From Ornithinimicrobium sp. CNJ-824 (GTDB lineage Bacteria; Actinomycetota; Actinomycetes; Actinomycetales; Dermatophilaceae): 64,000 nt of DNA. Below, in pieces: positions 25,311-36,321 of the stretch (the first letter of the stretch is position 1; each line of letters opens with the position of its first letter). Under the pieces are notes generated by a model. The model worked only from the letters and a program-made list of their open reading frames with translations, searched no databases and was not told the origin of the DNA. The stretch lies in contig NZ_MKKA01000011.1 in NCBI RefSeq assembly GCF_001942405.1, forward strand, positions 372,001 to 436,000, in the 5' to 3' direction. A program made the translations under genes and the position numbers.

Positions 25311-25745
25311 TCAGCCGGAGGTGATCTCGAAGTCGACCGGGGTGGGCAGCTGGACGGTGCGGGAGACCGTGCACAGACGGTCCCGCGACTTGGCGACCGC
25401 GTCGGGGAGCCGTTCGCGGGCGGCGTCGCCGCGCTCCCCCTGCGGGAAGGTCACCTCCACGGTCACGGTGACCGGGCCGAGGTGGTTGCCCTCGCCGTCG
25501 CGGACCTTCTCGGCGGACGCCGAGATGCGGAAGTCCTCCGGCTCGGCCAGCCGGGAGGTCAGCAGGTCGATGTCGATGCCGGAGCAGCCGGCCACCCCCA
25601 CGAGCAGCAGCTCGACCGGGGTGAAGTCGCTGCTGCCGCTGCCCCCGGAGGTCACGGGGAGGGTGCCGCCCCGGGCGTTGGTCGCCTCGAAGGTCGCCGG
25701 CCCGGTCCGGGTGAGGGCGACCGAGCGCACGGTGTCGTCAGCCAC
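25311..25745 (-). CDS. OsmC/Ohr family protein
   Basis: A 144-residue member of the OsmC fold, with FTPVELLLVGVAGCSGIDIDLL containing the first redox cysteine and SRDRLCTVSRTV the second. These proteins reduce organic hydroperoxides or act as thiol-related factors; this subgroup (YhfA-like) is poorly characterised. The GTG at 25745 overlaps the stop of the upstream ligase gene by eight bases, so the two are translationally coupled. Confidence 0.85.
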   Translation of the reverse strand: MADDTVRSVALTRTGPATFEATNARGGTLPVTSGGSGSSDFTPVELLLVGVAGCSGIDIDLLTSRLAEPEDFRISASAEKVRDGEGNHLGPVTVTVEVTFPQGERGDAARERLPDAVAKSRDRLCTVSRTVQLPTPVDFEITSG

Positions 25746-27261
25746 GGTCCTCCTCCGTGCCGGAGCTGGCCGCGGGCTGGGGAACGGGCCAGGTGTGCAC
25801 GGGTGCGTTCTCCTCGGAGTTGTCCAGGTAGTGGGCGAACATCTCCCGCAGCGCCTCCTCGCGGGAGCGGCCGGCCGTCTCGTAGGCCTCGGTGACGGCG
25901 ATCTGCCAGCTGGCGCCGTTGGTCCGGGTCCGGCACCGTCCCTCGATGACGGACAGGTAGTGGCTGCGCACCTCGCGCCGCAGCCCCAGCGCCGCCAGGC
26001 CGTCGTCGGCGACGCTGAGCAGGTGGTCGGCCACCAGCTCGGTGACCGGCAGGGTGCCCAGCCCGGGCCAGCTGTGCACCGAGTCGATGCCGTGCTTGGC
26101 CGCGTCCACGAAGTTCTGCTCGGCGGTCCGGAAGGCCATCTTCGTCCAGATGGGGCGGCCGCTCGTCGTGGCGGCCTCCAGCAGGCCGTAGTAGAAGCAC
26201 GCGTTGGCCACCGTGTCCACGACGGACGGGCCGGCCGGTAGCACCCGGTTCTCCACCCGCAGGTGGGGCACGCCCTGGCTGGTGTCGTAGATCGGGCGGT
26301 TCCAGCGCCAGACCGTCCCGTTGTGCAGCTTGAGGTCCTTCAGCTCGGGCACCCCGCCGGCCTCGAGGACGGCCATGCTGTCCTCCTCGGAGGTCTCGGG
26401 CAGCAGGGCGGGGAAGGAGCGGACGTTCTCCTCGAAGAGGTCGAAGATGGAGGTGATCCAGTTGTTGCCGAAGTAGGCCCGGGGGCGCACCCCCTGGTAC
26501 TTCAGCTCCACCGACCGGGTGTCGACCATCTGGGTGAACAGCGGGATGCGGGTCTCGGCCCACAGCCGGCGACCGAAGAGGTAGGGCGAGTTGGCCCCCA
26601 TGGCGACCTGCAGGCTGGAGATCACCGACGCCGCGTTCCAGTAGACCGGGAAGTCCTGCGGGGTGACCTGCTGGTGCAGCTGGACCGACGTGCACCCCGA
26701 CAGCGGCCCGATCGTGTCGTGGTAGCTGGAGACCCGCTCCCCCGTCGGGCCCTCGATCTCCAGCTCCATGCCCTCGCCGCGCTCCCGCAGCAGCGAGTCG
26801 TTGAGGCCCTGGTAGCGCACCCCCTCGGAGATCCACGGCTCGTCGAACAGCTCGGCGGTCAGCGTGGGCAGGATGCCGACCTCGGCGACGCGGGCGCCGT
26901 GGGCGCGGGCGGCGTCCCCGGCGCGTCGCAGCGCCTGGGTGAGGAAGCGGTCCAGGCGGACGGCCTGGTCGCCGGCCATGGGCCGGGGCGGCACGTTCAT
27001 CTCGATGTTGTAGCGGGCGACCTCGGTCTGGAAGTCCTCCTCGCCCAGGTCGGCCAGGACCTCCCGGTTGATCATCGCCGGGGCCAGCGTCTGCCCGTCC
27101 AGGAGGTTGAGCTCGATCTCCAGGCCCATGAGCGGGCGGGTGAAGTCGAACCGGCTGCCCTCGAGCATCCGCTCGAAGACGACGAGGTCGGTCCGCACCT
27201 TCTCGCGGAACCGCAGGCGCTGCTCACGGGTGAAGTCCGCCTGGCTCACTTCCTGGCCCAT
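25738..27261 (-). CDS. Glutamate-cysteine ligase family 2 (YbdK/EgtA-like carboxylate-amine ligase)
   Basis: A 507-residue ATP-grasp-like ligase of the GCS2 group, which joins the gamma-carboxyl of glutamate to an amine, classically cysteine. Visible blocks are MGLEIELNLLDG, SGCTSVQLHQQV, GANSPYLFGRRLWAETRIPLF and LRVENRVLPAGPSVVDTVANACFYYG. In a mycothiol-using actinomycete the product may feed ergothioneine or another pathway, which the sequence cannot decide. The ATG at 27261 follows TTGGAT by six bases. It is coupled to the OsmC-like gene. Confidence 0.82.
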   Translation of the reverse strand: MGQEVSQADFTREQRLRFREKVRTDLVVFERMLEGSRFDFTRPLMGLEIELNLLDGQTLAPAMINREVLADLGEEDFQTEVARYNIEMNVPPRPMAGDQAVRLDRFLTQALRRAGDAARAHGARVAEVGILPTLTAELFDEPWISEGVRYQGLNDSLLRERGEGMELEIEGPTGERVSSYHDTIGPLSGCTSVQLHQQVTPQDFPVYWNAASVISSLQVAMGANSPYLFGRRLWAETRIPLFTQMVDTRSVELKYQGVRPRAYFGNNWITSIFDLFEENVRSFPALLPETSEEDSMAVLEAGGVPELKDLKLHNGTVWRWNRPIYDTSQGVPHLRVENRVLPAGPSVVDTVANACFYYGLLEAATTSGRPIWTKMAFRTAEQNFVDAAKHGIDSVHSWPGLGTLPVTELVADHLLSVADDGLAALGLRREVRSHYLSVIEGRCRTRTNGASWQIAVTEAYETAGRSREEALREMFAHYLDNSEENAPVHTWPVPQPAASSGTEEDRG

Positions 27262-27311
27262 GCGTCGATCCAAGCACACCGAGGGCCCGTTGGCGAGGGT
27301 GGGCGCACCCG

Positions 27312-27347
27312 CCCGTCCGTCCGCCTGACCTGCGGCGGACGGACGGG
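27312..27347 (-). terminator. Hairpin terminator after gcvP
   Basis: A perfect 14-bp inverted repeat, CCCGTCCGTCCGCC (27312-27325) and GGCGGACGGACGGG (27334-27347) with an 8-base loop, starts eight bases beyond the gcvP stop on the minus strand. Confidence 0.8.
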
Positions 27348-27354
27348 CCGGTGC

Positions 27355-30296
<2,942 letters not shown>

Positions 30297-30360
30297 CGTC
30301 GTGCTCCTCGGGGCAGGGGGGCAGTGGCCCTCCCCCTCTGTCCGCCCGCGGCGTCGCGGA

Positions 30361-30461
30361 CGTTCCAGAGTTGCCTGGTCCGCGCGGTCCTGGCGCCTGA
30401 GAGCTTGTCGGGGAGATTGCCCCTTCGGCGCCCCACGACCGGCGTGGGGACTCTCCCGCGC
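30361..30461 (-). ncRNA. Glycine riboswitch (single aptamer visible)
   Basis: In the gcvP leader on the minus strand the conserved glycine-aptamer elements occur in order: GCGGGAGAG (30451-30459), GCGCCGAAGGGGCAA, CTCAGGC, CAGGACC, GGACCAGG and CTCTGGAAC ending near 30361. The minus-10 box TAGATT (reverse complement at 30480-30485) places the start of transcription a few bases before it. Between aptamer and ATG are two GC-rich hairpins that could form the expression platform. Glycine-dependent control of the cleavage system is the known role of this RNA. Confidence 0.92.
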
Positions 30462-30535
30462 GGCGTCGACGGCACCGTCAATCTAGCAGCCCGGCGGCCA
30501 CCTCGGCGCGTGCGGCGCCGGAGGGGGCGGCGCGG

Positions 30536-31123
30536 TCAGGAGGTGCGGCGGGCCCTCCGGCGGGCGGAGAGCTCGTCGCCCGGGTGGTGGGCCACCGGGT
30601 CGTCGGCGCGTTCGCCGGGCAGCTGGGCCAGCTGCCCCTCGACCTCGCGCCAGACGCTGCCCACGGCGATGCCGAAGACACCCTGGCCGCCGCGGACGAG
30701 GTCGATGACCTCGTCGTCGCTGGTGCACTCGTAGACGCTGGCACCGTCGCTCATGAGGGTGATCCGGGCCAGGTCCTCGACCCCCCGCTCGCGCAGGGCG
30801 TTGACCGCGACCCGGATCTGCTGCAGCGAGACCCCGGTGTCGAGGAGCCGCTTGATGATCTTCAGGACGAGGATGTCCCGGAAGCTGTAGAGCCGCTGCG
30901 TGCCCGAGCCGCTGGGGTTGCGCACCGACGGCTCCAGCAGCCCCGTCCGTGCCCAGTAGTCCAGCTGGCGGTAGGTCACCCCGGCGGCGCCGCAGGCCGT
31001 CGGGCCGCGGAAGCCGATGGTCTCGTCCAGGGCGGGGACGTCGCCGGTGAAGAGCACGCCCTGGGACGGGCGTCCGTCCCGGCCGGACCCGGCCTCGGTG
31101 CCGGGGTCTGCGCCAGCGCTCAC
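30536..31123 (-). CDS. MerR family regulator, ResR (Rv1830)-like
   Basis: A 195-residue regulator with an N-terminal MerR helix-turn-helix: TACGAAGVTYRQLDYWARTGLLEPS and YSFRDILVLKIIKRLLDTGVSLQQIR. The C-terminal part (VYECTSDDEVIDLVRGGQGVFGIAVG) is typical of the Rv1830 group, named ResR in M. tuberculosis and linked there to growth control. Position between gcvP and a bifunctional nuclease gene matches that group exactly. The minus-10 box TACGGT is at 31180-31185, and four tandem 9-base repeats lie between it and the start, suggesting self-regulation. Confidence 0.85.
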   Translation of the reverse strand: MSAGADPGTEAGSGRDGRPSQGVLFTGDVPALDETIGFRGPTACGAAGVTYRQLDYWARTGLLEPSVRNPSGSGTQRLYSFRDILVLKIIKRLLDTGVSLQQIRVAVNALRERGVEDLARITLMSDGASVYECTSDDEVIDLVRGGQGVFGIAVGSVWREVEGQLAQLPGERADDPVAHHPGDELSARRRARRTS

Positions 31124-31138
31124 CGGTCCTCCTCGGAT

Positions 31139-31175
31139 GTGTGAGTGGTGTGACTCGTGTGCACCGTGTGCACAC
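31139..31175. promoter_or_regulatory. Four tandem 9-base repeats in the resR leader
   Basis: Four consecutive units each begin GTGTG and repeat every nine bases (starts at 31139, 31148, 31157 and 31166). The last forms the palindrome GTGTGCACAC (31166-31175). They cover roughly +1 to +36 of the predicted resR transcript, a place for a repressor or for the ResR protein itself. Confidence 0.6.
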
Positions 31176-31250
31176 CCCGACCGTAGGTGTCCCGGGGTGC
31201 CCGGTCAACGACCGACGCGCCGAGGACCGCCCCGAAGGGCCGTGGGGCGC

Positions 31251-31715
31251 TCACTCCTCGAAGTCCTCGGCCGAGACGTTGTCGAGGAACTCGCGGAAAC
31301 GCTCCACCTCGTCCTCCTCCTCGACCGCCATGGTGATGCCCACCTCGTCGAGCAGCTCCTCCGGGGCCAGGATGGAGGTGGCCGTCCGCAGGGCCAGCGC
31401 GATCGCGTCCGAGGGCCGGGCCGAGACCACGGTGCCCCCGTCGAAGTGCAGCTCGGCGTAGAAGGTGCCGTTCTCCACCGTGGTGACGTGGACCTGCTCC
31501 AGACGTCGGCCGAGCGCCTCCACCACGTCGACCATGAGGTCGTGGGTGAGCGGCCGGGGCGGCTCGACCCCCTGCTGGGCGTAGGCGATCGCGGTGGCCT
31601 CGGGGGCACCGATCCAGATCGGGACGTACCGCTGGCCGTCGCGCTCACGCAGCAGCACGATGGGGCTGTTGGTGGGCATCTCCACCCGCACTCCGAGGAC
31701 GTCGAGCTCCTTCAC
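31251..31715 (-). CDS. Bifunctional nuclease family protein (DUF151)
   Basis: A 154-residue protein of the bifunctional nuclease (BFN/DUF151) family: VLGVRVEMPTNSPIVLLRE, RYVPIWIGAPEATAIAYAQQG and VSARPSDAIALALR are conserved, followed by an acidic tail. Proposed roles include RNase/DNase activity; the physiological role is unclear. The GTG at 31715 has TACCGT seven bases upstream on the minus strand, so the long open frame upstream is rejected. It is the equivalent of Rv1829 in gene order. Confidence 0.88.
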   Translation of the reverse strand: MKELDVLGVRVEMPTNSPIVLLRERDGQRYVPIWIGAPEATAIAYAQQGVEPPRPLTHDLMVDVVEALGRRLEQVHVTTVENGTFYAELHFDGGTVVSARPSDAIALALRTATSILAPEELLDEVGITMAVEEEDEVERFREFLDNVSAEDFEE

Positions 31716-31755
31716 CCCACCCACGGTACTCCGCCGGGGGGACCCGTGCGGCCCG

Positions 31756-32566
31756 TCAGTGCCCGCGGGCGAGCCCCGAGCGCACGAGGGCGACGTGCAG
31801 CGCCAGCATCGTGGAGAGCAGCTCGGCCTCCGCCTGGGCGGGGTCGGGCCCTTCCGCGCCCCTCGCGCGGCGCCGCCGGAGCGGTTCGAGGATCTGCTGG
31901 GCCAGCCCGATCTCCCGGTCGGCGCCGACCCGGAAGGCACGCAGGTGGCGGGCCTCGAGCCCGTAGCGCGCCAGGGCCGACGCCGCGGTCGCCACGTCCA
32001 GGTCGTCGGCGTGGTGCCGACCTGACGCGTCGGTGCGCAGCAGCCCGAAGGCGACCAGGTGGCCGTAGGCGCCGCGGTCGAGCCCGGTCCGCTCACGCAG
32101 CTCGAGCGGGGTCAGCCGTACCGCACGCCGCCGCACAGGGCGGCGGCGCTCAGGTCGGCGACGGGCGGGACGGGCCGCTCGTCGCCGGTGGCGGCGGGTG
32201 CGTGCGGCGCCGCGTCGGCGTGCCCTACGGGGACGCCCGGGGCGTCCTCCCCGGGGCGGGGCGTGGCGCCGTCGGTCAGCCCGGGCACGTCCAGACCCCG
32301 GTCCAGCCGGTCCAGGGCGTCCTTGATGACCTTCAGCGGCCAGAAGCGGTCCCGCTGGGCGGTCAGGACGAACCGCAGGCGGGCGACGTCCGCAGGGGTG
32401 AAGAGCCGGTAGCCGGACGCCTGCGCTCCGGGGAGATGAGGCCCTCGGTCTCCAGGTAGCGGATCTTGGAGATCGTCAGGTCGGGGAAGTCGCCCTGCAG
32501 CTCCCGCAGGACCGCACCGATGGACACCCCCTCGGGGGCCGCGTCGGCCCGTGCCGCCGAGGTCAC
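31756..32566 (-). CDS. ftsR: MerR family cell-division regulator FtsR-like, two frame breaks
   Basis: Homologue of FtsR (Cg1631/Rv1828), a MerR-like activator of ftsZ. Pieces in three frames line up as one protein of about 269 residues: [34 protein letters not shown], then [24 protein letters not shown], then [13 protein letters not shown] and [24 protein letters not shown]. One base is missing near 32424 and one near 32132. The GTG at 32566 overlaps the garA stop by four bases, so the two are coupled. Since the gene order is perfectly kept and all conserved blocks remain, I read the breaks as sequence errors. Confidence 0.82.
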
Positions 32567-33018
32567 GAGCGGCTGCGGTAGTAGACCAGCCGGAACTTGC
32601 CGATCTGCACCTCGTCCCCCTGGTGCAGCACGGACTCGTCGATGCGCTCCCGGTTGACGTAGGTGCCGTTGAGGGATCCCACGTCCCGCACGAGGTACCC
32701 GTCGCCCTCACGGGCAAAGACGGCGTGCCGCCGGGACACCGTGACGTCGTCGAGGAAGATGTCGCTGCTGGGATGCCGCCCGGAGCTGACCTCGTCCGCG
32801 TCCAGGAGGAACCGGGCGCCCGCGTTCGGTCCGCGCAGCACGATCAGCAGGGCCGTCCCGGGACGGAGGGCGTCGACGGTGCGCTGGTCGTCCGGGGAGA
32901 GCCGGGGGGCCTCGTCGTCGAAGGTGTAGTCCGCCGACGGCAGCTCCGCTCCCCCGGGGAGACGCGCCGTGGCGGGGTCGGTGCCGAAGTCGTGGTGCTC
33001 ACGGTCGCGGTCGCTCAC
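32563..33018 (-). CDS. garA: FHA domain protein GarA/OdhI-like
   Basis: Forkhead-associated signalling protein that, in relatives, binds and inhibits 2-oxoglutarate dehydrogenase and glutamate enzymes. The 151-residue product has a clear FHA core: [39 protein letters not shown] and [13 protein letters not shown], ending [14 protein letters not shown]. The N-terminal 60 residues are acidic but lack the ETTS phosphorylation motif known from GarA and OdhI. The GTG at 33018 follows an AGGAAGG site. A TAGAGT box (reverse complement at 33099-33104) is the likely promoter. Neighbours ftsR and gcvH match the mycobacterial order. Confidence 0.9.
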   Translation of the reverse strand: MSDRDREHHDFGTDPATARLPGGAELPSADYTFDDEAPRLSPDDQRTVDALRPGTALLIVLRGPNAGARFLLDADEVSSGRHPSSDIFLDDVTVSRRHAVFAREGDGYLVRDVGSLNGTYVNRERIDESVLHQGDEVQIGKFRLVYYRSRS

Positions 33019-33064
33019 GGGATGTGACCTTCCTGGTGGTGCGCGGTGGTCCGGGGACGAGAGG

Positions 33065-33095
33065 GACCGGTGCCCGACGTGGTCGGCCACCGGTC
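33065..33095 (-). terminator. Hairpin terminator after gcvH
   Basis: GACCGGTG (33065-33072) pairs with CACCGGTC (33088-33095), and inner CCGAC/GTCGG extend the stem around a GTG loop. It follows the gcvH stop on the minus strand. Confidence 0.72.
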
Positions 33096-33135
33096 ACCCA
33101 CTCTAGTGCAGGGCGTCCAGGACGCCCGGGCGGTC

Positions 33136-33525
33136 TCAGTCGAGCGTGGCCTGGTAGGCGGACGCGTCCAGGAGGCTCTCCAGGACGGCCGGGTCGTCGA
33201 CCCGGACCTCGTACATCCAGCCGTCGCCGTACGTGTCGGTGTTGAGCAGCTCCGGGGTCCCGTCGAGGCCGTCGTTGACGCCGGTGACCTCGCCGGCGAC
33301 GGGGGCGTAGATGTCGCTGACCGACTTGGTGGACTCCACCTCCCCCACGGCGTCGCCCACGGCGACGGTGTCGCCCACCGTGGGCAGGGAGACGTAGACG
33401 ACGTCCCCCAGCGCGTCCTGCGCGTAGGCGGTGATGCCGATGCGGACCACGCCCTCGCCCATGTCACGGACCCACTCGTGGTCGGTGGTGTACCGAAGGT
33501 CGTCCGGATACTGCAAGGTGCTCAT
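33136..33525 (-). CDS. gcvH: Glycine cleavage system H protein
   Basis: Lipoyl carrier of the glycine cleavage system. The 129-residue product contains RYTTDHEWVRDMG, GDVVYVSLPTVGDTV and the lipoylation block ESTKSVSDIYAPV, whose lysine is the modified residue. A GAGGAGAG ribosome-binding site precedes the ATG. The minus-10 box TAGGGT (reverse complement at 33587-33592) overlaps the end of the upstream DUF881 gene. It works with GcvP at 27355; gcvT and the L protein are not in the window. Confidence 0.96.
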   Translation of the reverse strand: MSTLQYPDDLRYTTDHEWVRDMGEGVVRIGITAYAQDALGDVVYVSLPTVGDTVAVGDAVGEVESTKSVSDIYAPVAGEVTGVNDGLDGTPELLNTDTYGDGWMYEVRVDDPAVLESLLDASAYQATLD

Positions 33526-33589
33526 CGCTCTCCTCGGTCTGGGCGGGTGCGCCGCTGCGCCCGTCGGTGGTGTGTGTCCCTTTTCTACC

Positions 33590-34396
33590 CTACGAGGAGG
33601 GGGTCGCGGGCACCGGCTCGGCCCACCGGAGGTCCGGGGTGGGCCGGACCGCGTCGACGAGCACCTCGTCCCCCTCCACGACCTGGACGGTGGCGCCCGC
33701 CCCCCGCAGGCTGTCGAGGAAGCCGCCGGGGATGGCCAGCCCCCCGGCGAGCGTGTCGGGCTCCCCGACGGCCACGATGCGGAACGGGGGGACGAGCACC
33801 GCGCCGTCCAGCGTCACCGATCCGCCTCCGGCACCCTCGGCCACGCCGACGTGGCTGGAGGCCACGACCCGGACCGACCCGACCTGGATCGCCTCGGCCC
33901 CGGCGTCGCGCAGCTCCTGGATGGCGTCCAGGAGCATCGTCTGGGTCATCCCTCCGTCGGGGTCGTCGACGATGACCGAGATGCCGGGGCCCGTCACGGG
34001 CGCCGTCCCGGCCAGGATCGCGTAGGACTGCAGCCGCTCACGGGCAGCCTCCGCGGCGGCCACGTCGCCCTGCTGACCCTCCAGCCGGCGACGGTCGGCC
34101 TCCAGCTCCAGGACCTCCTGCTGCAGGTCGTCCACCCGGCCCGAGACGTCGTCGAGCAGGGCGACGAGCTCGCTCTCGCGCAGCTGGCTCAGCCCGGCCT
34201 CGTCCTGGGCGCGCACCTGGGCGACCAGGGCGACGCCGAGCAGGGCGGTGATCACGGCCGCGACGACCTGGCCGGGGGCGAGCCGCAGCGAGGTGATCGC
34301 CCGGAGCCGGCGACGGGCCTGCTCGGGCGTGGGGTCGTGGCCGGCTCGCCGTCGGATCCGCTCCAGCGCCCCCCGGGGTCGCGGTGTCCCGGGCAT
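33590..34396 (-). CDS. DUF881 family membrane-anchored protein
   Basis: A 268-residue protein with one N-terminal membrane segment (VVAAVITALLGVALVAQV) and a coiled-coil stretch (VDDLQQEVLELEADRRRLEGQ). The extracytoplasmic DUF881 domain follows (GPGISVIVDDPDGGM, LLDAIQELRDAGAEAIQVG). DUF881 proteins are paired around Sbp in actinobacteria and are thought to act at the envelope or division site; the molecular role is not established. Its ATG overlaps the sbp stop region, so the three genes are coupled. Confidence 0.88.
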   Translation of the reverse strand: MPGTPRPRGALERIRRRAGHDPTPEQARRRLRAITSLRLAPGQVVAAVITALLGVALVAQVRAQDEAGLSQLRESELVALLDDVSGRVDDLQQEVLELEADRRRLEGQQGDVAAAEAARERLQSYAILAGTAPVTGPGISVIVDDPDGGMTQTMLLDAIQELRDAGAEAIQVGSVRVVASSHVGVAEGAGGGSVTLDGAVLVPPFRIVAVGEPDTLAGGLAIPGGFLDSLRGAGATVQVVEGDEVLVDAVRPTPDLRWAEPVPATPSS

Positions 34397-34728
34397 CAGG
34401 CACCCAGGAGATGGCGCCGGATGGCGGCGACGTTGGAGAAGATGCGCAGCCCCAGCACCACGACGACGCCGGTGGAGAGCTGGGCCCCGACACCGAGCTG
34501 GTTGCCCAGGAAGACGATGAGGCCGGCGACGACGACGTTCGACAGGATCGAGATGACGAAGACGCGGTCGTTGAAGATGCCCTCGAGCGCCGCCCGGGTG
34601 GCACCGAACACGGCGTCGAGGGCGGCGATCACGGCGATGGGCAGGTAGGGCTGGAGCCAGACGGGGACCTCCGGGCTGACGACCAGCCCGAGCAGCACGC
34701 CCAGGACCAGTCCGATGAGCGGGATCAT
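34396..34728 (-). CDS. sbp: Small basic membrane protein Sbp (DUF1290)
   Basis: A 110-residue protein with three membrane segments: IPLIGLVLGVLLGLVVSP, PIAVIAALDAVFGATRAALEG and VFVISILSNVVVAGLIVFLGN. It is the DUF1290 (Sbp) family, also found upstream of ftsA/ftsZ in Bacillus. The ATG at 34728 overlaps the stop of the upstream DUF881 gene, and its own stop overlaps the next DUF881 start, making a tightly coupled trio. Confidence 0.9.
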   Translation of the reverse strand: MIPLIGLVLGVLLGLVVSPEVPVWLQPYLPIAVIAALDAVFGATRAALEGIFNDRVFVISILSNVVVAGLIVFLGNQLGVGAQLSTGVVVVLGLRIFSNVAAIRRHLLGA

Positions 34729-35612
34729 GCGTCCTCCTCGGCGGTGGGCGGCAGGGCGGGGACCTGCCCCACCCGGGTGGTCAGCCGCGCGGCCGGGTCG
34801 ACCACGACCTCGGCCTCCGCGGCGACGTCGGAGCGGATCCCCAGCTGGGCGCGCAGCTGGCCGAGGTAGGCGCCGGTCACCCCGGTGGTGGCCTCGCGCA
34901 GCAACGTCTCGGGGTCGCCGATGGCCCGCACCTCGTAGGGGGGTGCCAGGCTCCGGAAGTCCACGACCACGGCCTCCCCCGCGTGCCGGATCGCGGACAT
35001 GGAGGTCAGCCGGTGGCCGTTGACCGAGACCGCCTCGGCCCCCGCGGCCCACAGGCCGTTGACGACGAGCTGGATGTCCCGGGCGTTGACCCTCTCGGGC
35101 GGCCCCTCGTCGCCGGGGGCCGCGTCCACCCGGGTGGTCGCGTCCTCGAGCAGCACCACGACACCCGGCCCGCGCACGGCCGTGGCACCCACGGCGGTGC
35201 CCGCCGCGGCCACCTCAGCCCCCGCGTCGGGCCCCTCGTCCACGCTCGCCCGCTGCTGCTCCAGCTCGAGGATGTCGGTGCGCAGCGCCTCGATCCGGGC
35301 ACGCTGGTCGTCGCCGGCCTCCTGCAGCGTCTCGATCCGTGCGATGAGGGACGCCCGGGTCTCGGCCGCGGCGGGGTCCGGCGTGCGCAGGGTCCCCGCC
35401 GAGACGGTGACGAGCAGCCCCAGCACCAGGGCGGTCGCGAAGAGCAGCCAGGTGGAGTACCCCGACGACGGCGGTAGCCCGGCCTCCGTCCGACGCTCCG
35501 CGGCGGAGTGGTAGCCCGGCCCGAGCGGAGGGTCCAGCACCTCGTCCAGGAGCGCCATCGACGCGGCGGGATTGGGGTCGGGCCGGGCCGTGCCCCGGCG
35601 CGGGATCCTCAT
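34725..35612 (-). CDS. DUF881 family membrane-anchored protein
   Basis: A 295-residue paralogue of the gene at 33590, with one membrane segment (LLFATALVLGLLVTVSAGTL), a coiled coil (IETLQEAGDDQRARIEALRTDILELEQQ) and the DUF881 domain (GPGVVVLLEDATTR, LVVNGLWAAGAEAVSVNGHRLTSMSAIRHAG). The ATG at 35612 overlaps the stop of the phosphatidyltransferase gene. The order phosphatidyltransferase-DUF881-sbp-DUF881-gcvH matches Rv1822-Rv1826. Confidence 0.88.
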   Translation of the reverse strand: MRIPRRGTARPDPNPAASMALLDEVLDPPLGPGYHSAAERRTEAGLPPSSGYSTWLLFATALVLGLLVTVSAGTLRTPDPAAAETRASLIARIETLQEAGDDQRARIEALRTDILELEQQRASVDEGPDAGAEVAAAGTAVGATAVRGPGVVVLLEDATTRVDAAPGDEGPPERVNARDIQLVVNGLWAAGAEAVSVNGHRLTSMSAIRHAGEAVVVDFRSLAPPYEVRAIGDPETLLREATTGVTGAYLGQLRAQLGIRSDVAAEAEVVVDPAARLTTRVGQVPALPPTAEEDA

Positions 35613-36232
35613 CCGGCCGCCTCCAGCACCCGGCGCTGGGCCATCATGCCGCGGACCTGGGCGGCGTAGACCAGCCCGGTCACCCAGTACAGGCCAACGC
35701 CCCACCAGGCCAACGCCCAGCCGGTGGCCAGCGCCGGCACCGTCCACCACCCGGGGACGTGGCCGAGGAGCAGGAGGGGGAAGGCCCCCAGCAGGTTGAA
35801 GGTGGCCGCCTTGCCCACGAAGTCGACCGAGGGGATGGGCAGGTGGTGGCGGCGCACGAGGGGGTACATGGCCAGGATGAAGGCGTCCCGGGCCACCAGC
35901 ACGGCGACCAGCCACCAGCCGATGACCCCCGTCCCGGCGAGGCTGAGCAGGGTGACCGCGATGTAGAGCCGGTCGGCGATGGGGTCGAGCAGCTGCCCCA
36001 GTCGGCTCACCAGCCCGTAGCGACGGGCGATCTTGCCGTCGAGGTAGTCGGTGAACCCGGACGCCACCAGGACCGCGGCCGCCCAGACGAGGTGGCCGGA
36101 GACCAGCAGCCAGATGAACACCGGCAGACCCAGCAGCCGCACGATGCTCAGCACGTTGGGCACGGTGAGGAGCCGGTCGGTCACCGGCAGGACCCGCTGG
36201 TCGTGCCGGCCCTCCCCCGTTCCTTCCCTCAT
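35609..36232 (-). CDS. CDP-alcohol phosphatidyltransferase (PgsA-type)
   Basis: A 207-residue membrane enzyme with the CDP-alcohol phosphotransferase motif D-G-x2-A-R-x8-G-x3-D-x3-D, seen as DYLDGKIARRYGLVSRLGQLLDPIADR. It has about five hydrophobic segments. It probably makes phosphatidylglycerol phosphate or another phospholipid headgroup; the Rv1822 (PgsA2) position is matched. The ATG at 36232 has a GGGGGAGG-rich ribosome-binding region. A duplicated copy of the same start region sits 26 bases upstream and encodes a 9-codon upstream frame that ends exactly at this ATG. Confidence 0.9.
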   Translation of the reverse strand: MREGTGEGRHDQRVLPVTDRLLTVPNVLSIVRLLGLPVFIWLLVSGHLVWAAAVLVASGFTDYLDGKIARRYGLVSRLGQLLDPIADRLYIAVTLLSLAGTGVIGWWLVAVLVARDAFILAMYPLVRRHHLPIPSVDFVGKAATFNLLGAFPLLLLGHVPGWWTVPALATGWALAWWGVGLYWVTGLVYAAQVRGMMAQRRVLEAAG

Positions 36233-36261
36233 GGGGCCTCCCCCGTTCCTTCCCTCATGGG
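36211..36261 (-). repeat. Tandem duplication of the translation start region with an upstream mini-ORF
   Basis: A 25-base sequence including ATG and the first codons occurs twice, at 36211-36235 and 36237-36261, with a 26-base period. The upstream ATG (36258) has TAGACT six bases before it, so it is the leaderless start. It reads MREGTGEAP and stops at a TGA that overlaps the ATG of the main gene. Confidence 0.75.
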
Positions 36262-36321
36262 TGCAGTCTAGGGCGGGCCGGCCGCCGGCCCCGGCGCACC
36301 GCCGCGGGGACCGCATGCCCG

